Part shown: positions 48,001 to 58,199 of the stretch, piece after piece | Numbering within the stretch: position 1 is the first letter of the stretch | How the letters are laid out: the number at the start of each line of letters is the position of its first letter | From: Porodaedalea pini | Lineage: Eukaryota > Basidiomycota > Agaricomycetes > Hymenochaetales > Hymenochaetaceae | NCBI GenBank assembly: GCA_002794775.1 | Contig: NBAY01000061.1 | Span: 186,001-250,000 of the forward strand | Length of the DNA: 64,000 bases | Reading direction: 5' to 3' | The notes under the pieces: model-generated | What the model saw: the letters and a program-made list of their open reading frames with translations, nothing else | Told to the model about the DNA's origin: nothing | Databases searched by the model: none | Program-made: the position numbers and the translations under genes

Positions 48001-48535
48001 GAGACAAGGTCTTCCTCAATGGACAAAACATCAGTACGGATTCGCCAACAAAGAAGCTAGCCAACAAGTGGTATGGCCCCTTCAACATCATTGACAAGGT
48101 AGGAGCAAGTGCATATAAGCTCAAGCTCCCTAAGTGATGGAAAGAAGGTCCATCCTGTCTTCAATGAGGCCTTGCTGAAACCTGCCATCGAACCATCATT
48201 CAAAGGTCAGAAACAACCACCACCACCACCACCACCCAACATCATCGACAACGAGGAAGAATATGAGGTTGAGGAGATTCTGGACTCACGTTTGCACTGA
48301 GGAAAGCTACAATACCTCATCAAATGGGTCGGATACAATGAACCGACCTGGCAACCTGAAACGGACTTTGGTGAGAATGCAAAAGAGGCGATCACGGAAT
48401 TCTATTGAAGACACCCTGGAGCTCCTCAAAAACTCAACATTCCCCACCAATGACTCCATCCACTCTTCATCGACACTGAAACCAGACGACTGCGATCTTG
48501 GTTGGTTGGGACATCCAACCTTGAAGGGGGGGTAA
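45066..48535 (+). pseudogene. pol of E2 (protease to chromodomain)
   Basis: The protease frame is 45,066-45,551 (LLLNVGYNVAGEMREVD, then TLVDSGCMGSCIDV). Reverse transcriptase spans 45,552-46,380, broken by TAG, TGA and TAA, with YPLPLIDKLVDKVKKAKF and IIYLDDILILSE. The 487-codon frame 46,389-47,852 holds RNase H (CIEADLSNFALGGVLLQKQE) and integrase (GCDQCQQMKA, then AYHPQTDGQTERVNQELKQY). The tail 47,868-48,530 encodes the GPY-like linker KWYGPFNIIDKVGASAYKLK and the chromodomain EEYEVEEILDSRLH, then KWVGYNEPTWQPE. The order places it in chromodomain gypsy elements. Confidence 0.92.
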
Positions 48536-48975
48536 TGTCAGGACTTGAACTTTTCCTTTCTTTTATTTTTCCTTTTATCATTTCTTTTCTTTTAAATCAC
48601 TCCTTTTCATTATAATTAATCATCTTTTCAATCATTTCCCACACTCCTTTCACATGACCTTCATTCGTTCCATTCTGCTCCCTTTATGTAATCTTAGACA
48701 ATGGGGCAACCGGTTCTCATGAGGTGATCACTGTATATAAGGAAGAGGAACCGCATCTGAATACCTGTTCTGCTTTTCCTCTTACCTCCGTGATGACCTA
48801 GGTGAGACCGCATCCCCCTCCTGTAGTAGAGTACATTGTATTAATCCTCTTACCTCCGTGATGACCTAGCCTGAGTACAGCATGTCCCGAGTCTCCGCTT
48901 GAGTATAGCATGTCCCAGACGACAGTCAGCTGAGGCCTGCCCAGTCCAAGTTGTCTCCCAGACTCCCACCTAACA
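48536..48975 (+). repeat. 3' LTR of element E2
   Basis: 440 bases, TG...CA, directly preceded by a G-rich polypurine tract and followed by the duplicated target GTTCA. Confidence 0.95.
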
Positions 48976-49306
48976 GTTCATCGGTGAAGTTGATGATGAG
49001 GCAGTAGGAGCCAAGCAAGATTACAAACGATAGGGTCGTTGAGGCTTGTACTCATCTGGTTGCCCACATCCATGTCAGGTGTGTGCTCCACCAAAGGCTA
49101 ATACAGAGTGCTAGGGTCGGGAAAGTTTGGTTTGAAGGTTTATGTAATACATAAATGTCCGAAAACACCTGGGCAGGGTCAAGGGTTGTCGTTTAGAGGA
49201 TTTACACGTCAAGTTCATTGAAGGGAGTGCTCCTCTAGACTGAGTGAAGGCGAGTCGACAGCAACAACGTACACTGGGGATGAGCCTGGGTGAGGTTCTG
49301 CTTTTA

Positions 49307-49748
49307 TGTTAGGTGGGAGTCTGGGAGACAACTTGGACTGGGCAGGCCTGGGCTGACTGTCGTCTGGGACATGCTATACTCGAGCAGAGACTCGGGACAC
49401 ACTGTACTCAGGCTAGGTTGTTGCAGAGGTAAGAGGATTAATACAAGGTAAACTAATACAGGAGGGGGGTGCAATCTCACCTAGGTTGTCGCAGAGGTAA
49501 GAGGAAAAGCAGAACAGGTGTTCAGATGCGATTCCTCTTCCTTATATACAGTGATCACCTCATGAGAACAGGTTGCCCAATTGTCTAAGATTACATAAAG
49601 GAGTGGAATGGAATGAATGAAGGACATGTGAAAGGAGTGTGGGAAATGATTGAAAAGACGATTAAATGTAATGGAAAGGGGTGATTAAAAAATAAAAGAA
49701 ATGGTAAAAAGGAAAATAAAAGAACGGGTGAAAGTTCGAGTTCTGACA
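49307..49748 (-). repeat. 5' LTR of element E1
   Basis: 442 bases. On the minus strand it is followed by the self-complementary primer-site sequence (49,305-49,295). It is flanked on the right by the CCTTC duplication. Confidence 0.93.
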
Positions 49749-49753
49749 CCTTC

Positions 49754-51160
49754 TGTCTTGTCATCAAATTTGCTGATGAACCTGTCCTTCATCAGTGTAA
49801 CATTCATCTGGACAACCAGCCCATCCCCGTTCCCCCTCCATCTTAGCCAAGATAGATATTACAGAGGAACAACAGTGTGCTCTCCCCTCTTCATCATGAT
49901 ATGACCCTGAACAGGCCTTGTACATTACGACTGACAATCAAGGTGTCACCCACAACATCTGGTGGAGTGACATTAGGAAGGCATGGTACTCAACCAATGA
50001 CAGAGCACATAGAACCAGGTGGACCCCTCATGCACCATCATCACCTACAGTCTTGACATCATCAGTCATCCTCCCTAGTGAACCAGGAGGTTATCATATA
50101 CCTTGTAGAGATTCATTGCCACCAACTCCACCAGAATGCCTGATGTGCACACCAATACCAACAATGTCAACAGGAGGCTTCAGCCAACAACAGATGGAAC
50201 AGATCATGGCAATTGTTGCAGGTGCCTTCACTCACCAAGCGACGAATGCCCCAACTGCCCCTGCTCCCTCGATTGATGTTGCCTGACCATGCAAATTTGC
50301 TGGTGGCAACGACTACCTCGACTTCAGATGCAAAGTCACTCTCTTTGTCTCAGTGAACCCTATGAAGTATCCCTCATCATTGAGCAAGATCTACCTCACC
50401 CTCTCCTATCTCAAAGGTGGCAATGCAGCAACGTGGGTGCAAAACTATATTAAAGAATTCATGACGAATGGCATTGTGAGCTTCACAGATAGCTGGACCA
50501 GGTTCCAGGAGTGACTTGATGCCTCGTTCAACGATCCAAACCAGAAGGAGAAAGTGCTGGCAGAGTTCTGGACCAAGGTTCAGAAGGACCTCACCGCTGA
50601 CAAGTTCTTCCAGAAGCTCGATGTGATCATTACAATGGCAGGCCTAACAGACGACATCATCATCTGTGACCACCTGAAGCATGTAATGAACATTGAAGTG
50701 GTTGGTGGAGTGTTGAGATCTACACCAGTCCCAATGACATACAATGACTGGAAGAAGAAAGCCATTGAGATTGATCACAGTGAACAACAGATCCGTGCGA
50801 TCCAATGGGGTCACACATTTCCACCTCCTCCTCACCCACAACAACCGCAAGCACCACTGGCATGCCATCCATTTGTGGCCCCACACATAGACAAGTGCAA
50901 CGCAACTGGCATCACTTTTGGGGGCGCTGGACAGCCAATGGATGTCTTGATGAACAAGGCAAGACAATGACGGGCGTGTTGGATCTGTGGCCAAGAGGGT
51001 CACTTCAAGGACAAGTGTCCACAGGGTAAGACGATCATGCAGCACATGCTGCAGATGATGGAGCCAGGTGAACATCACCTCCTCACTGACAAGCTAGGCA
51101 TGATGAAGGAATCGGCATTCGAGAAAGTCGTAGACACTTGGAGGTCAACTGGGAGATGGG
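49754..51160 (+). pseudogene. gag of E0
   Basis: The frame at 49,918-50,286 carries MSTGGFSQQQMEQIMAIVAG-type N-terminus and 50,554-50,970 the gag core (HLKHVMNIEVVGGVLRSTPV). The zinc knuckle near 50,980 reads CWICGQEGHFKDKC. Near 51,143 the sequence jumps from the gag end to the end of the protease region at a short shared TCAAC. About 0.6 kb present in E2 is deleted, including the whole protease active site. Confidence 0.83.
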
Positions 51161-51245
51161 TTTGATTGAATTCACCCACTGTCCAAAGGAATGTGCAATC
51201 AGAAAGGAGGTTGTAGAAGAGATGAGGAGGGTGAGAGAAGTGTGA

Positions 51246-52458
51246 ATGGACAAGGCATCCTGGCCTGCCTATCTCAATGACTATGCTGACGTCTTCTCGG
51301 AGAAAGGATTCGAAAAGCTACCAGAACATCAACCCTGGGACCATGTCATCAATCTGAAGCCTGACTTTAAGCCTAGTGACTGCAAGATCTATCCATTGAT
51401 GCTGATGGAACAACAGTCACTCAAGGACTTCCTTGAGGAGAATCTGAAGTCAGGCCGCATCCAAAAGTCGATCTCACTGATGGCGTTGCCCTTCTTCTTC
51501 ATCAAGAAGGCTGACAAGTCTTTATGGCTGATCCAGGATTACTGGAAGCTCAATGAGGGTACGATCAAGAATAAGTATCCTCTCCCCCTCATTGATGAAC
51601 TTGCTGACAAGGTCAAGAAAGCAAAGTTTATCACCAAGCTTGACCTTCAGTGGGGATATTACAACATCCGGATCCGCAAAGGTGATGAGTGGAAGGCAGT
51701 GTTCCACACAAACATGGATCTTTTCAAACCAACGGTGATGTTTTTCAGTCTTTGCAATGTGCCGGCGACATTCCAGGCATTTATGTGAACCTGATCATCA
51801 TTTACCTCAACGACATCCTGATCCTCTCAGAAACCATCGAGGAGCACATCGAGACCTCAAGGTGTGTACTTCAAATACTTCAAGAGAACAGCCTGTATCT
51901 AAAGCTGGAGAAGTGTGAATTCAATGTCAAGGTCATAAAGTACCTTGGCCACATCATCAGTAATGGCAAGCTCAAGGCTGACCTGGCAAAGACAGAGGTG
52001 ATCACTAGCTGGCCCACCTCTCAAAACCTCAAGGAACTCCAAAAGTTCCTCGGCATGGGCAACTGGCTCCGATGGTTCATCAAGGACTACAGCAAGGTGG
52101 TCCAACTGTTGACGTCACTAATGGGAAAGAAGGGCTGGGTATGGGAGACCAAACAGCAGGAAGCGTTCAAGGAGCTGAAACATTGTCTCAGCTCACCTCC
52201 AGTCCTAGCAATTGCTAATGATGAAGGCCCCTTCCACATAGAGGCAGACTCATCAAACTTTGCACTCAGTGGTGTGTTGTTGCAGAAGCAGGAAGGCAAG
52301 TGGAGGGTGATTGCCTATCAGTTGGAAGCGCTACTGCCCGTTGAATGAAACTATGAGATCTACGACAAAGAGATGCTCACAATCATTTCAGCACTCAAGG
52401 AGTGGAGACAGTACCTTCTCAGTGCCTGTCACAAGATTGAAATCTGGTCCGACCATGC
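51246..52458 (+). pseudogene. Reverse transcriptase/RNase H part of E0 pol
   Basis: The 51,246-51,788 frame gives YPLPLIDELADKVKKAKF and the RT core. A short internal deletion near 51,780 removes the codons between QAF and the NLIIIYLNDILIL motif, where the usual catalytic YLDD is YLND. The frame resumes at 51,689-52,348 with GHIISNGKLKAD and RNase H. It is cut after GACCATGC at 52,458 by the 6.8-kb insert. Confidence 0.87.
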
Positions 52459-52609
52459 TGAAAGGAAATTTTTGCACATTTGGAAACACCGATCGAGGCA
52501 GATCATCATTGATCATACACATGATTATGCAGTCACTTGATCTTGATGGATACTTGCCTAGGCAAAAATCCGTCAGTCACAGTCACGCTACACTGTCACA
52601 CCTTGTGAC

Positions 52610-53176
52610 ATGGCACACAAACATCAAGAAAGCAAAGGACAACCAATGGAGGTTGATCCCCAATGCACGAAGTGCACACTACTACAGAACATAGCACAGA
52701 AGGTCCCAGAACTCCTAAAAACAATAGGACTAATGGACCAGGACGTCACATTACGTGCACACAAGTGGGAAGGCCAATCCCCATACTTTGAAACAGGACA
52801 GGCAATCTACTACTGAGATTCCAAGACATATAAGGTCCACATCAGTAAAGAAGAACATGGCATGGAGAACTACAAATGGGATACAGTGATCCAATATAAT
52901 AAAGAGCCACACGAAGAATGCAGGAACTGCAAGATGATAATACGAATACCTACTCTGAGTCCAGTACAAGGGAACGACATACCAATACATATAACAATGG
53001 CACTCAAGCACTGCTGGGCATACTTCAGGGACATAAAGCATCAAGGCACAATTACACTATATGAATTCAAGCACATGTCAGGAAGGCAAACATTCAAGAT
53101 TACTCTACCCTTAGGAGTACATGACTCACATCAGGAAAATGGCAAACACTATACACTGTTATATGCTACTATATAG
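52610..53176 (+). pseudogene. Orphan ORF at the left of the 6.8-kb insert
   Basis: 188 codons plus stop, from MAHKHQESKGQPMEVDPQ to HYTLLYATI, interrupted by one in-frame TGA at 52,814-52,816. Contains two CxxC pairs (CTKC near the start, CRNC in the middle), spaced like possible metal ligands. I recognise no family. It may be the element's own gene or another captured fragment. Confidence 0.45.
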
Positions 53177-53445
53177 CATTTATAGTAGTCCATAATTGTT
53201 TAGTAGTTAATGGTAACCCTCCCTCTATATAGGACCATATAGTACCATAGTGCCAAATAGTCCATAGCTGTATAGTACCATAGTGCTGAATAGGCCATAG
53301 TTGTATATTACATAGCACAGAATAGGCCATAGAGGGATAGTATTATAGTACTGAATAGCACATAGATTCAAATAGGCTATAATTTCTTAGAGACATATAG
53401 CTGCCTATATTGACATAAAGGAGTCTATAGCCAGGTGACTAGGCA
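53165..53445. repeat. ATAG-rich degenerate array, left side
   Basis: About 280 bases in which ATAG or CCATAG recurs every 8-15 bases on the plus strand (CATAGTGC, AATAGGCCATAG). It is much richer in A+T than the DNA around it. The right array at 57,780-58,190 has the reverse-complement motif. Confidence 0.7.
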
Positions 53446-53626
53446 GTGTCATACTTCCTAGAGTATCTCATGACCTCACACTTTTGTTCAGATAGTGGGC
53501 AGATTGCAAAAATCATATATTATAATATGCAAAATACATTGGATCTACTATCCTACTGGTGTAGCCATACACTTCCTTATCAGACTTGCTCCATGATGAT
53601 GCATGTTAGATACCCACATGTGTCTG

Positions 53627-54715
53627 CTATGTTCCTTGATGTTTGACTTCACCTACTTCCTCTTCACACCACAGAAGGACTGCAACACATTTGCTGTGAA
53701 GTGTCAGCATGACATCGTCCCATTTGGTCATGACGCACAGGTGAGACATGTACAGTGCTTTTGCGCACTCGAACATCTCCAGTTGGATAGTCTCGAGAAG
53801 TGCAGGTATGGCAATCTCCAGTTCTATGAGTGCTAGTAGCACTTGAACGCCTCAATCACATCACACAGAAAGTGTTTGCTTCTTCTGGATATCGACTGGA
53901 CCGAGTTTGAGGCAAAGTAGCACATTCTGGACAAAAAGCCATTTGTAAGATTACAGGCAAACTGGGAAGCAAGAAATAATATGTTTACACCTTCTGTTCC
54001 CAGTCATTGAACTTGTAGCCAGGAGTGTAGCTGTTGAGTACATCCGCCTTCGCATGGATACCGGCTCTCCTGAGTGTCTTTGCGAGCTCCTCACAGCGGT
54101 TGTATAATGCCTGCTTATTAGTGTGCACAGTGATACCGCAGGGGTCAATGATTGCTTGGACGCTTGCGACATGTGATGAGAGAACAAGACCCTGGTTGTT
54201 GCCATGAATCATGACCATGAATCCAATCGTGCATGTGCTTAGGCCCCACGAGTTCTGCCACACAAAATTTGCCACTGTTCGGACCTGTACATTGCGGATC
54301 GTCCAGGTCTTTGACCATAATTTTAAACATCTCTGGCCGCAAAAAGTTTTGGCCAAGGCAATGCGACGGATGTCATGACCAGTTGTCAGAATGAAGCCTT
54401 CCATGGTCGTCATGTATAGACCACCGGTGAACTTCTCCTTCTCAGACTTGATGCTGGGGATGGTGGGTATGGCGAGCAGCTCCTCATACACACACCAATT
54501 TAAGCCAAGAATTTCCCGTACTTCAGTGTCAGCCTCTTTCTTCATGAGATGCGCAGTGTGGCCTTCCTGCCATAGGAATTAGCACGTACAGAGGAATGGC
54601 TGGGGGCTCTTGAACTCCCAGTGCACAACACTGTTCACTGGTTGAGCTTGAGGGGGTAGATCACGATAGCTCTTGATCTATTTGGCATAGTAGAGATACA
54701 TGGCCATTTTTAAGT
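53627..54715 (-). pseudogene. Prolyl-tRNA synthetase fragment, catalytic core to C-terminal domain
   Basis: Read 54,715 to 53,627 it gives MYLYYAK, IKSYRDLPLKLNQ, HWEFKSPQPFL, FLWQEGHTAHLMKKEADTEV, SEKEKFTGGLYMTTMEGF, FVWQNSWGLSTCTIGFMVM, YTPGYKFNDWEQK and, further on, IPALLETIQLEMFECAKA, then TKWDDVMLTLHSKC. These are class-II motif 2, the Pro-binding region, the anticodon domain and the ProRS C-terminal domain, in the correct order. Trp-to-stop changes, two frame shifts near 54,300-54,350 and an intron-like GTG after WEQK show it is a decayed genomic copy. The 5' part lies separately at 56,145-56,850. Confidence 0.85.
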
Positions 54716-55080
54716 GGACATGCAATATGTACATGGACTCCTTGTGTTTCGTCCAGGCAAGCTCCTGCCTTGCATTTAGGCTCAAGCTGACATATGGGTC
54801 AGGTGTGCCTCCACCAATCTTAGTACCTTTCAGGCCATGTGTGGAGTGAATCGTGACCTGCAGCATGCTGATAGCAGTGTCAATTGGTGTGCCTGAGAGG
54901 AGCTGCTCAAGATTGAGGGTGAAGACTGGCACAAGGAGGGTCAGTGTGTGGTGGTGACAGTGAGGAGTCCAAGATGAGCTCACCATTCAGGTCATACATC
55001 ATTGGTCTGAGGATAGAGTGAACCATGTCTTGGATGAAGGCAGACAGACCAGGAATCTAAACTACCGTGTCAATGGAATT
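54715..55080 (-). pseudogene. Tricalbin-like fragment (SMP end plus C2 domain)
   Basis: The minus strand reads IPGLSAFIQDMVHSIL, MMYDLN, then across a retained intron (GTGAGC...GCCAG, about 60 bases) VFTLNLEQLLSGTPIDTAIS. It continues into the C2 start LQVTIHSTHGLKGTKIGG, GTPDPYVSLSLNARQELAWT and KHKES. Tricalbins tether ER to plasma membrane; this order (end of the lipid-binding SMP domain, then C2) is diagnostic. The open frame runs straight on into prolyl-tRNA synthetase sequence, so the junction lies at about 54,715-54,735. Retention of the intron means capture from DNA, not from spliced mRNA. Confidence 0.83.
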
Positions 55081-55129
55081 GTCAAATTCAATCAATAGAT
55101 CATACCCACAAAGCCAACATCCGGTGGTG

Positions 55130-56145
55130 TGTCCGTGCCTCAACCATTCCAAACCCGTGCCACTTTCTATACTACAACCATATGTCATCCTCTGCCAGTA
55201 CTTGATGATCAGTGCCAGTCGTATCATTCTTCCCCTCTATCTGCACTATCTTGTGGTCGATCACCCTCACAACACCTTCCACATCCTTCAGGATCTTGTG
55301 CTCAAGCTTTTTCCGCAAGTCATCCACCCATGCATCCTTGATCACCGCATCTTGCCCATCAAGCACTGTCTTGAAGCATCCTGTCCCTCGTCCACGCACC
55401 GACTTCTCAATGTAAAGCGGCTCTTCACATTTGTGACACCCACCATTCAGCCAAATATGATAGCCACCCTCCTCCAACTTCTCAATTGTTGGATCATATC
55501 CCAAACAAATCTCATCGACAAAGAGTATTCCACAGATGATGCAAACGAGTTTTTCAGGTTCTTGATTGATGTTGAAGTCCTCTGTACAAAGCAGACCGCT
55601 TCAGTCAAAGATGAAGAAAAACATTGTCGAGAACTAGAGAACGGCACCTAGGACAAATCGTCGGTTGTGCTGCACGGTGAAGACTATGCGAGCACAGTTG
55701 AGAAGTTCCCGATATGCATCCCTCAATGCTTGAGTGGAAGCAGCAAATTTTAATTCGAGCAGTGCACAGACATCACGCCAAGCAGCATCTTCTGATTCAG
55801 CCTTGTCCTTGTCGAGCCCGATGCAATCAGGTTTCCAGATGCAGTTGACGGGAGCATCCGCAGGGGCGCGATCCCTGAAGCGAGCAGAGAATATGCGTGA
55901 TTTAGGTGTAGTCCCGTTGATGCCATACCCCAAGCGAACACTGTCTGCTATTTCGTTGAGAAAATCGGCAACCTGCTCCTCATCCGACTTCTGTCAAACA
56001 GGCTTCCCATCCACATCCATCTTTGACTCCGAAGCCTCCAATTCACTTTCAAATTCCTTCTTACTTGTCTGCCATTTCTCCCAGCATTTTTTTCTGTAGT
56101 CGGACGGATTGCTGAGTTCCTCAAGCTTGGAGCTCCCTCTGAAGA
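55130..56145 (-). pseudogene. FunK1-type fungal protein kinase fragment
   Basis: The minus strand from about 56,145 reads SSKLEELSNPSDYRKKCWEK, EEQVADFLNEIADSV, then IWKPDCIGLDKDKAESEDAA, WRDVCALLELKF, CARIVFTVQHNRRFVLGAVL. After a break it continues GLLCTEDFNINQEPEKLV, ICLGYDPTIEKLEEGGYHIW, then RGRGTGCFKTVLDGQDAVIK and DAWVDDLRKKLEHKILKD. This is the ordered N-terminal half of FunK1 kinases, a family greatly expanded in Agaricomycetes. The C-terminal catalytic half is missing. It is cut directly onto prolyl-tRNA synthetase sequence upstream and near tricalbin sequence downstream, all on one strand. Confidence 0.83.
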
Positions 56146-56880
56146 TGCATGTCATATTGACCTTGATCAGTGCCTATAATACTTGTCAGCACAAAGTGAG
56201 GGATTACAGAACAATCAACGCACATTTGTATACCAACCCAGAAAGTAGACCTCTTTCTTCACACCAATAACAATCTTCACTGCGCCGTCGATTCTCCCTT
56301 CCTCCTTTCCTCCTTTGTTGCCTTTTTGTGGGCAGCAATTGCAGATGTGGGTGCAGCAGGCACCGCAGCATCAGTCTTGAGTTCCACAAAATCTACCTCG
56401 TTAAGCTTGGTCTCCCCAGTTTTGAGAGCACGCAAGTATGAAGCGATTTTGATTCCAGAGAAGAAGACAGTAGAATGGGAGGCGAGCATGTGTATGGTGA
56501 AGGGGGAATTCGACACTGCAAGTGATGCATCAAGGACCGTGACAACCTTTGGGAACATGTCATGTCAGGTGCTAATAGTTAAACTGGATGAACTTGATCA
56601 AAGTGTGTGGACAGATAAAGAGACTGTGCTCACGGGGGTCCTTATCCAACATGAAGGATTCTTTTAGCAGGTCCAGCGATGCGAGACACAACTCCTTCAA
56701 ATCCAGCTTTTGCCTAGCATGCCTGAGTTAGTCTCTGTCTCTTTACGTGCGATGATGCCAACAGGAGCTACCACAGCAGATTTTGTGGTCTTTGGCTTGA
56801 AGGCAAGTGTTCTAATAAGTTGAAAGTCAGACAGCACGCTGCTGCAAGCAATGGTGAATTTTACAAGTTGAAGTTGAAGT
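56145..56880 (-). pseudogene. Prolyl-tRNA synthetase fragment, N-terminal YbaK-like part
   Basis: The minus strand reads LAFKPKTTKSAVVAPVGIIA, RKETETNSGMLGK, then MFPKVVTVLDASLAVSNS, SHSTVFFSGIKIASYLRAL, ETKLNEVDFVELK, an Ala/Lys-rich linker, and VKIVIGVKKEVYFLGWYTNV. After a probable retained intron ending near 56,174 comes ALIKVNM, where ProRS normally continues into its catalytic core. This matches the N-terminal editing-like domain and linker of fungal cytosolic ProRS. It breaks into FunK1 sequence near 56,145, and the ProRS match resumes at 54,715. Frameshifts are present. Confidence 0.75.
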
Positions 56881-57019
56881 TGAAGTTGCGTCAAAATCAA
56901 CATGCATGTGACTGAATTCCCACGCTCTTGCTCGTGGATGGGTACCATCGAGCAAAAGCGTGGGAAATTAGACTTGGTGAATTTTGACGCATCTCACTGA
57001 CTCTCAGATCCTTACTCAC

Positions 57020-57600
57020 CACCTTCTACTTTTACCTGCTCAACAACCCCTTCACCCCAAAGTACTTTTTCAAAAAACTAGTGTGCTGAAGTTGGATGCT
57101 GTAGCAATGCACAGACCATTCCTGGAGAACACAGTGCTTACTTTGACTTGAAGGCACTCTTTTATTAGCATGCAGAGGTTTGGGAGGAGAACAGCAAGAT
57201 CTTCATCAAGGACATCAAAAGCTCAAACAGCACTTTTATAAATGGTGTCTGACTCTCTACAGAAGGTGTAGAATTACACCCCTATGACATTGTGGTGCAT
57301 TTGTTGCATCTTTGCTGTGTACATGGTAAAGTTTATAATGAGAGGTTACCAGTTCCACCAATGCCAGAGTCCTCTGTACATATTGACAAAGCAGCACACT
57401 CAGTGAAGAAAGGTTTTTAGCAGGTATGTTCTGTCTGTTCTGTCTGTTCTTCTAAGTGTAAGCTCTGACTTATATTGATGTGTACTTGCAGCAGTCAGGC
57501 AACAATCCACAAGTTGCATTAGGTATCTTTGTGCTCAGTCTTGTGACTGCTACCATCTTATGGTGGGTAAAAGAGTAGAGACAATTTAAATCTATATAAA
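57020..57600 (+). pseudogene. FHA-domain/tail-anchored protein fragment (SLMAP/Far10-like), internally deleted
   Basis: The plus strand reads YFYLLNNPFTPKYF, AYFDLKALFY, HAEVWEENSKIFIKDIKSSN, STFINGV, LSTEGVELHPYDIV, the core of an FHA phosphothreonine-binding domain. It then jumps to a C-terminal region, RLPVPPMPESSVHIDKAAHS, an intron-like GTATGT...GCAG, and a final membrane helix NPQVALGIFVLSLVTATILW with WV and a short tail. FHA at the front and a tail anchor at the back is the architecture of SLMAP and fungal Far9/Far10-type STRIPAK proteins. The long coiled-coil middle is missing. Stops interrupt the frame. The exact family is an inference. Confidence 0.68.
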
Positions 57601-57779
57601 TAAACATTTGAATGAGAGTGATACAATGCAGACTTGGGAACAGCCAAAAACAGTCTCCCAACCATAGTTATTATTCTATGCAGATATTTTTCTGATTGAT
57701 GAATATAGATTCTAAATGCTAGTCATTACTCAGTTTTGACCTCAGGTTGATTTTCATCTATGGTACTATTTAGATTCTC

Positions 57780-58190
57780 TACTCAGCATCATTGTAGATA
57801 TATATTACAGCTATATCTGACTATTGATACTATATAACTATATGCTATATAGCTTTATGTAACTATGAGAGGCTATAAGCTATATAAAACTATATGTACT
57901 ATACAATACTCTATCACTATATACTATGCAACTTTACATGACTATGAGAGACTATGAGCTATGAGCTATATAGCTTTATGTGACTATCAGAGGCTATTAG
58001 CTATATGAAACTATATGTACTATATAGTACTCTATCACTATGCACTAGGCAACTTTACATGACTATGAGAGGCTATGAGCTATATAAAACTATATGTACT
58101 ATACAATACTCTATCACTATGTACTATGCAGCTTTACATAACTATGGTATACTATATCCTACTATATGACTATATACTACTATAGCCAAC
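57780..58190. repeat. CTAT-rich tandem array, right side
   Basis: Imperfect tandem repeat with a shared block AAACTATATGTACTATA recurring at spacings of about 121 and 79 bases (block ends near 57,900, 58,021 and 58,100). The longer unit carries about 42 extra bases. CTAT on the plus strand is the reverse complement of the ATAG motif of the left array. Confidence 0.82.
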
Positions 58191-58199
58191 TATGGGTTT

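Larger units (their letters stand above)
41316..48975 (+). mobile_element. Ty3/gypsy chromodomain retrotransposon E2, youngest copy, inserted in E1
   Basis: 7,660 bases. Both LTRs are 440 bases (41,316-41,755 and 48,536-48,975), and the flanks are a perfect direct repeat GTTCA (41,311-41,315 and 48,976-48,980). Order: primer site, leader, gag (interrupted by insert S2), protease, reverse transcriptase, RNase H, integrase, chromodomain, polypurine tract (GAAGGGGGGG just before 48,536). Removing it restores continuous E1 leader sequence. Several stops (TGA, TAG, TAA) interrupt pol, so it is inactive, though a 487-codon integrase frame survives. Confidence 0.95.
34875..49748 (-). mobile_element. 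Ty3/gypsy chromodomain retrotransposon E1, inserted in E0 and split by E2
   Basis: Minus-oriented copy of the same family. Both LTRs are 442 bases (34,875-35,316 and 49,307-49,748), and the flanks carry the direct repeat CCTTC at 34,870-34,874 and 49,749-49,753. Reading leftward from the right LTR: leader (49,306-48,976), then after nested E2 the gag (about 41,220-38,913, itself split by a solo LTR-like insert), protease, reverse transcriptase, RNase H, integrase and chromodomain, ending near 35,320. The polypurine-type tract is next to the left LTR (reverse complement of CCTCCCCCTCAAGG). Many stops are present, so it is dead. Confidence 0.93.

Noticed and set aside
42461..48535. In-frame TGA codons as programmed readthrough or recoding
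   Set aside because: The stops differ between copies, often replace CGA in a sister copy and occur together with frameshifts and TAG/TAA, which fits decay rather than recoding.
55067..55651. A 194-codon plus-strand frame in the captured region
   Set aside because: It lies opposite the FunK1 and tricalbin fragments, which are clearly on the minus strand; the plus reading matches nothing.
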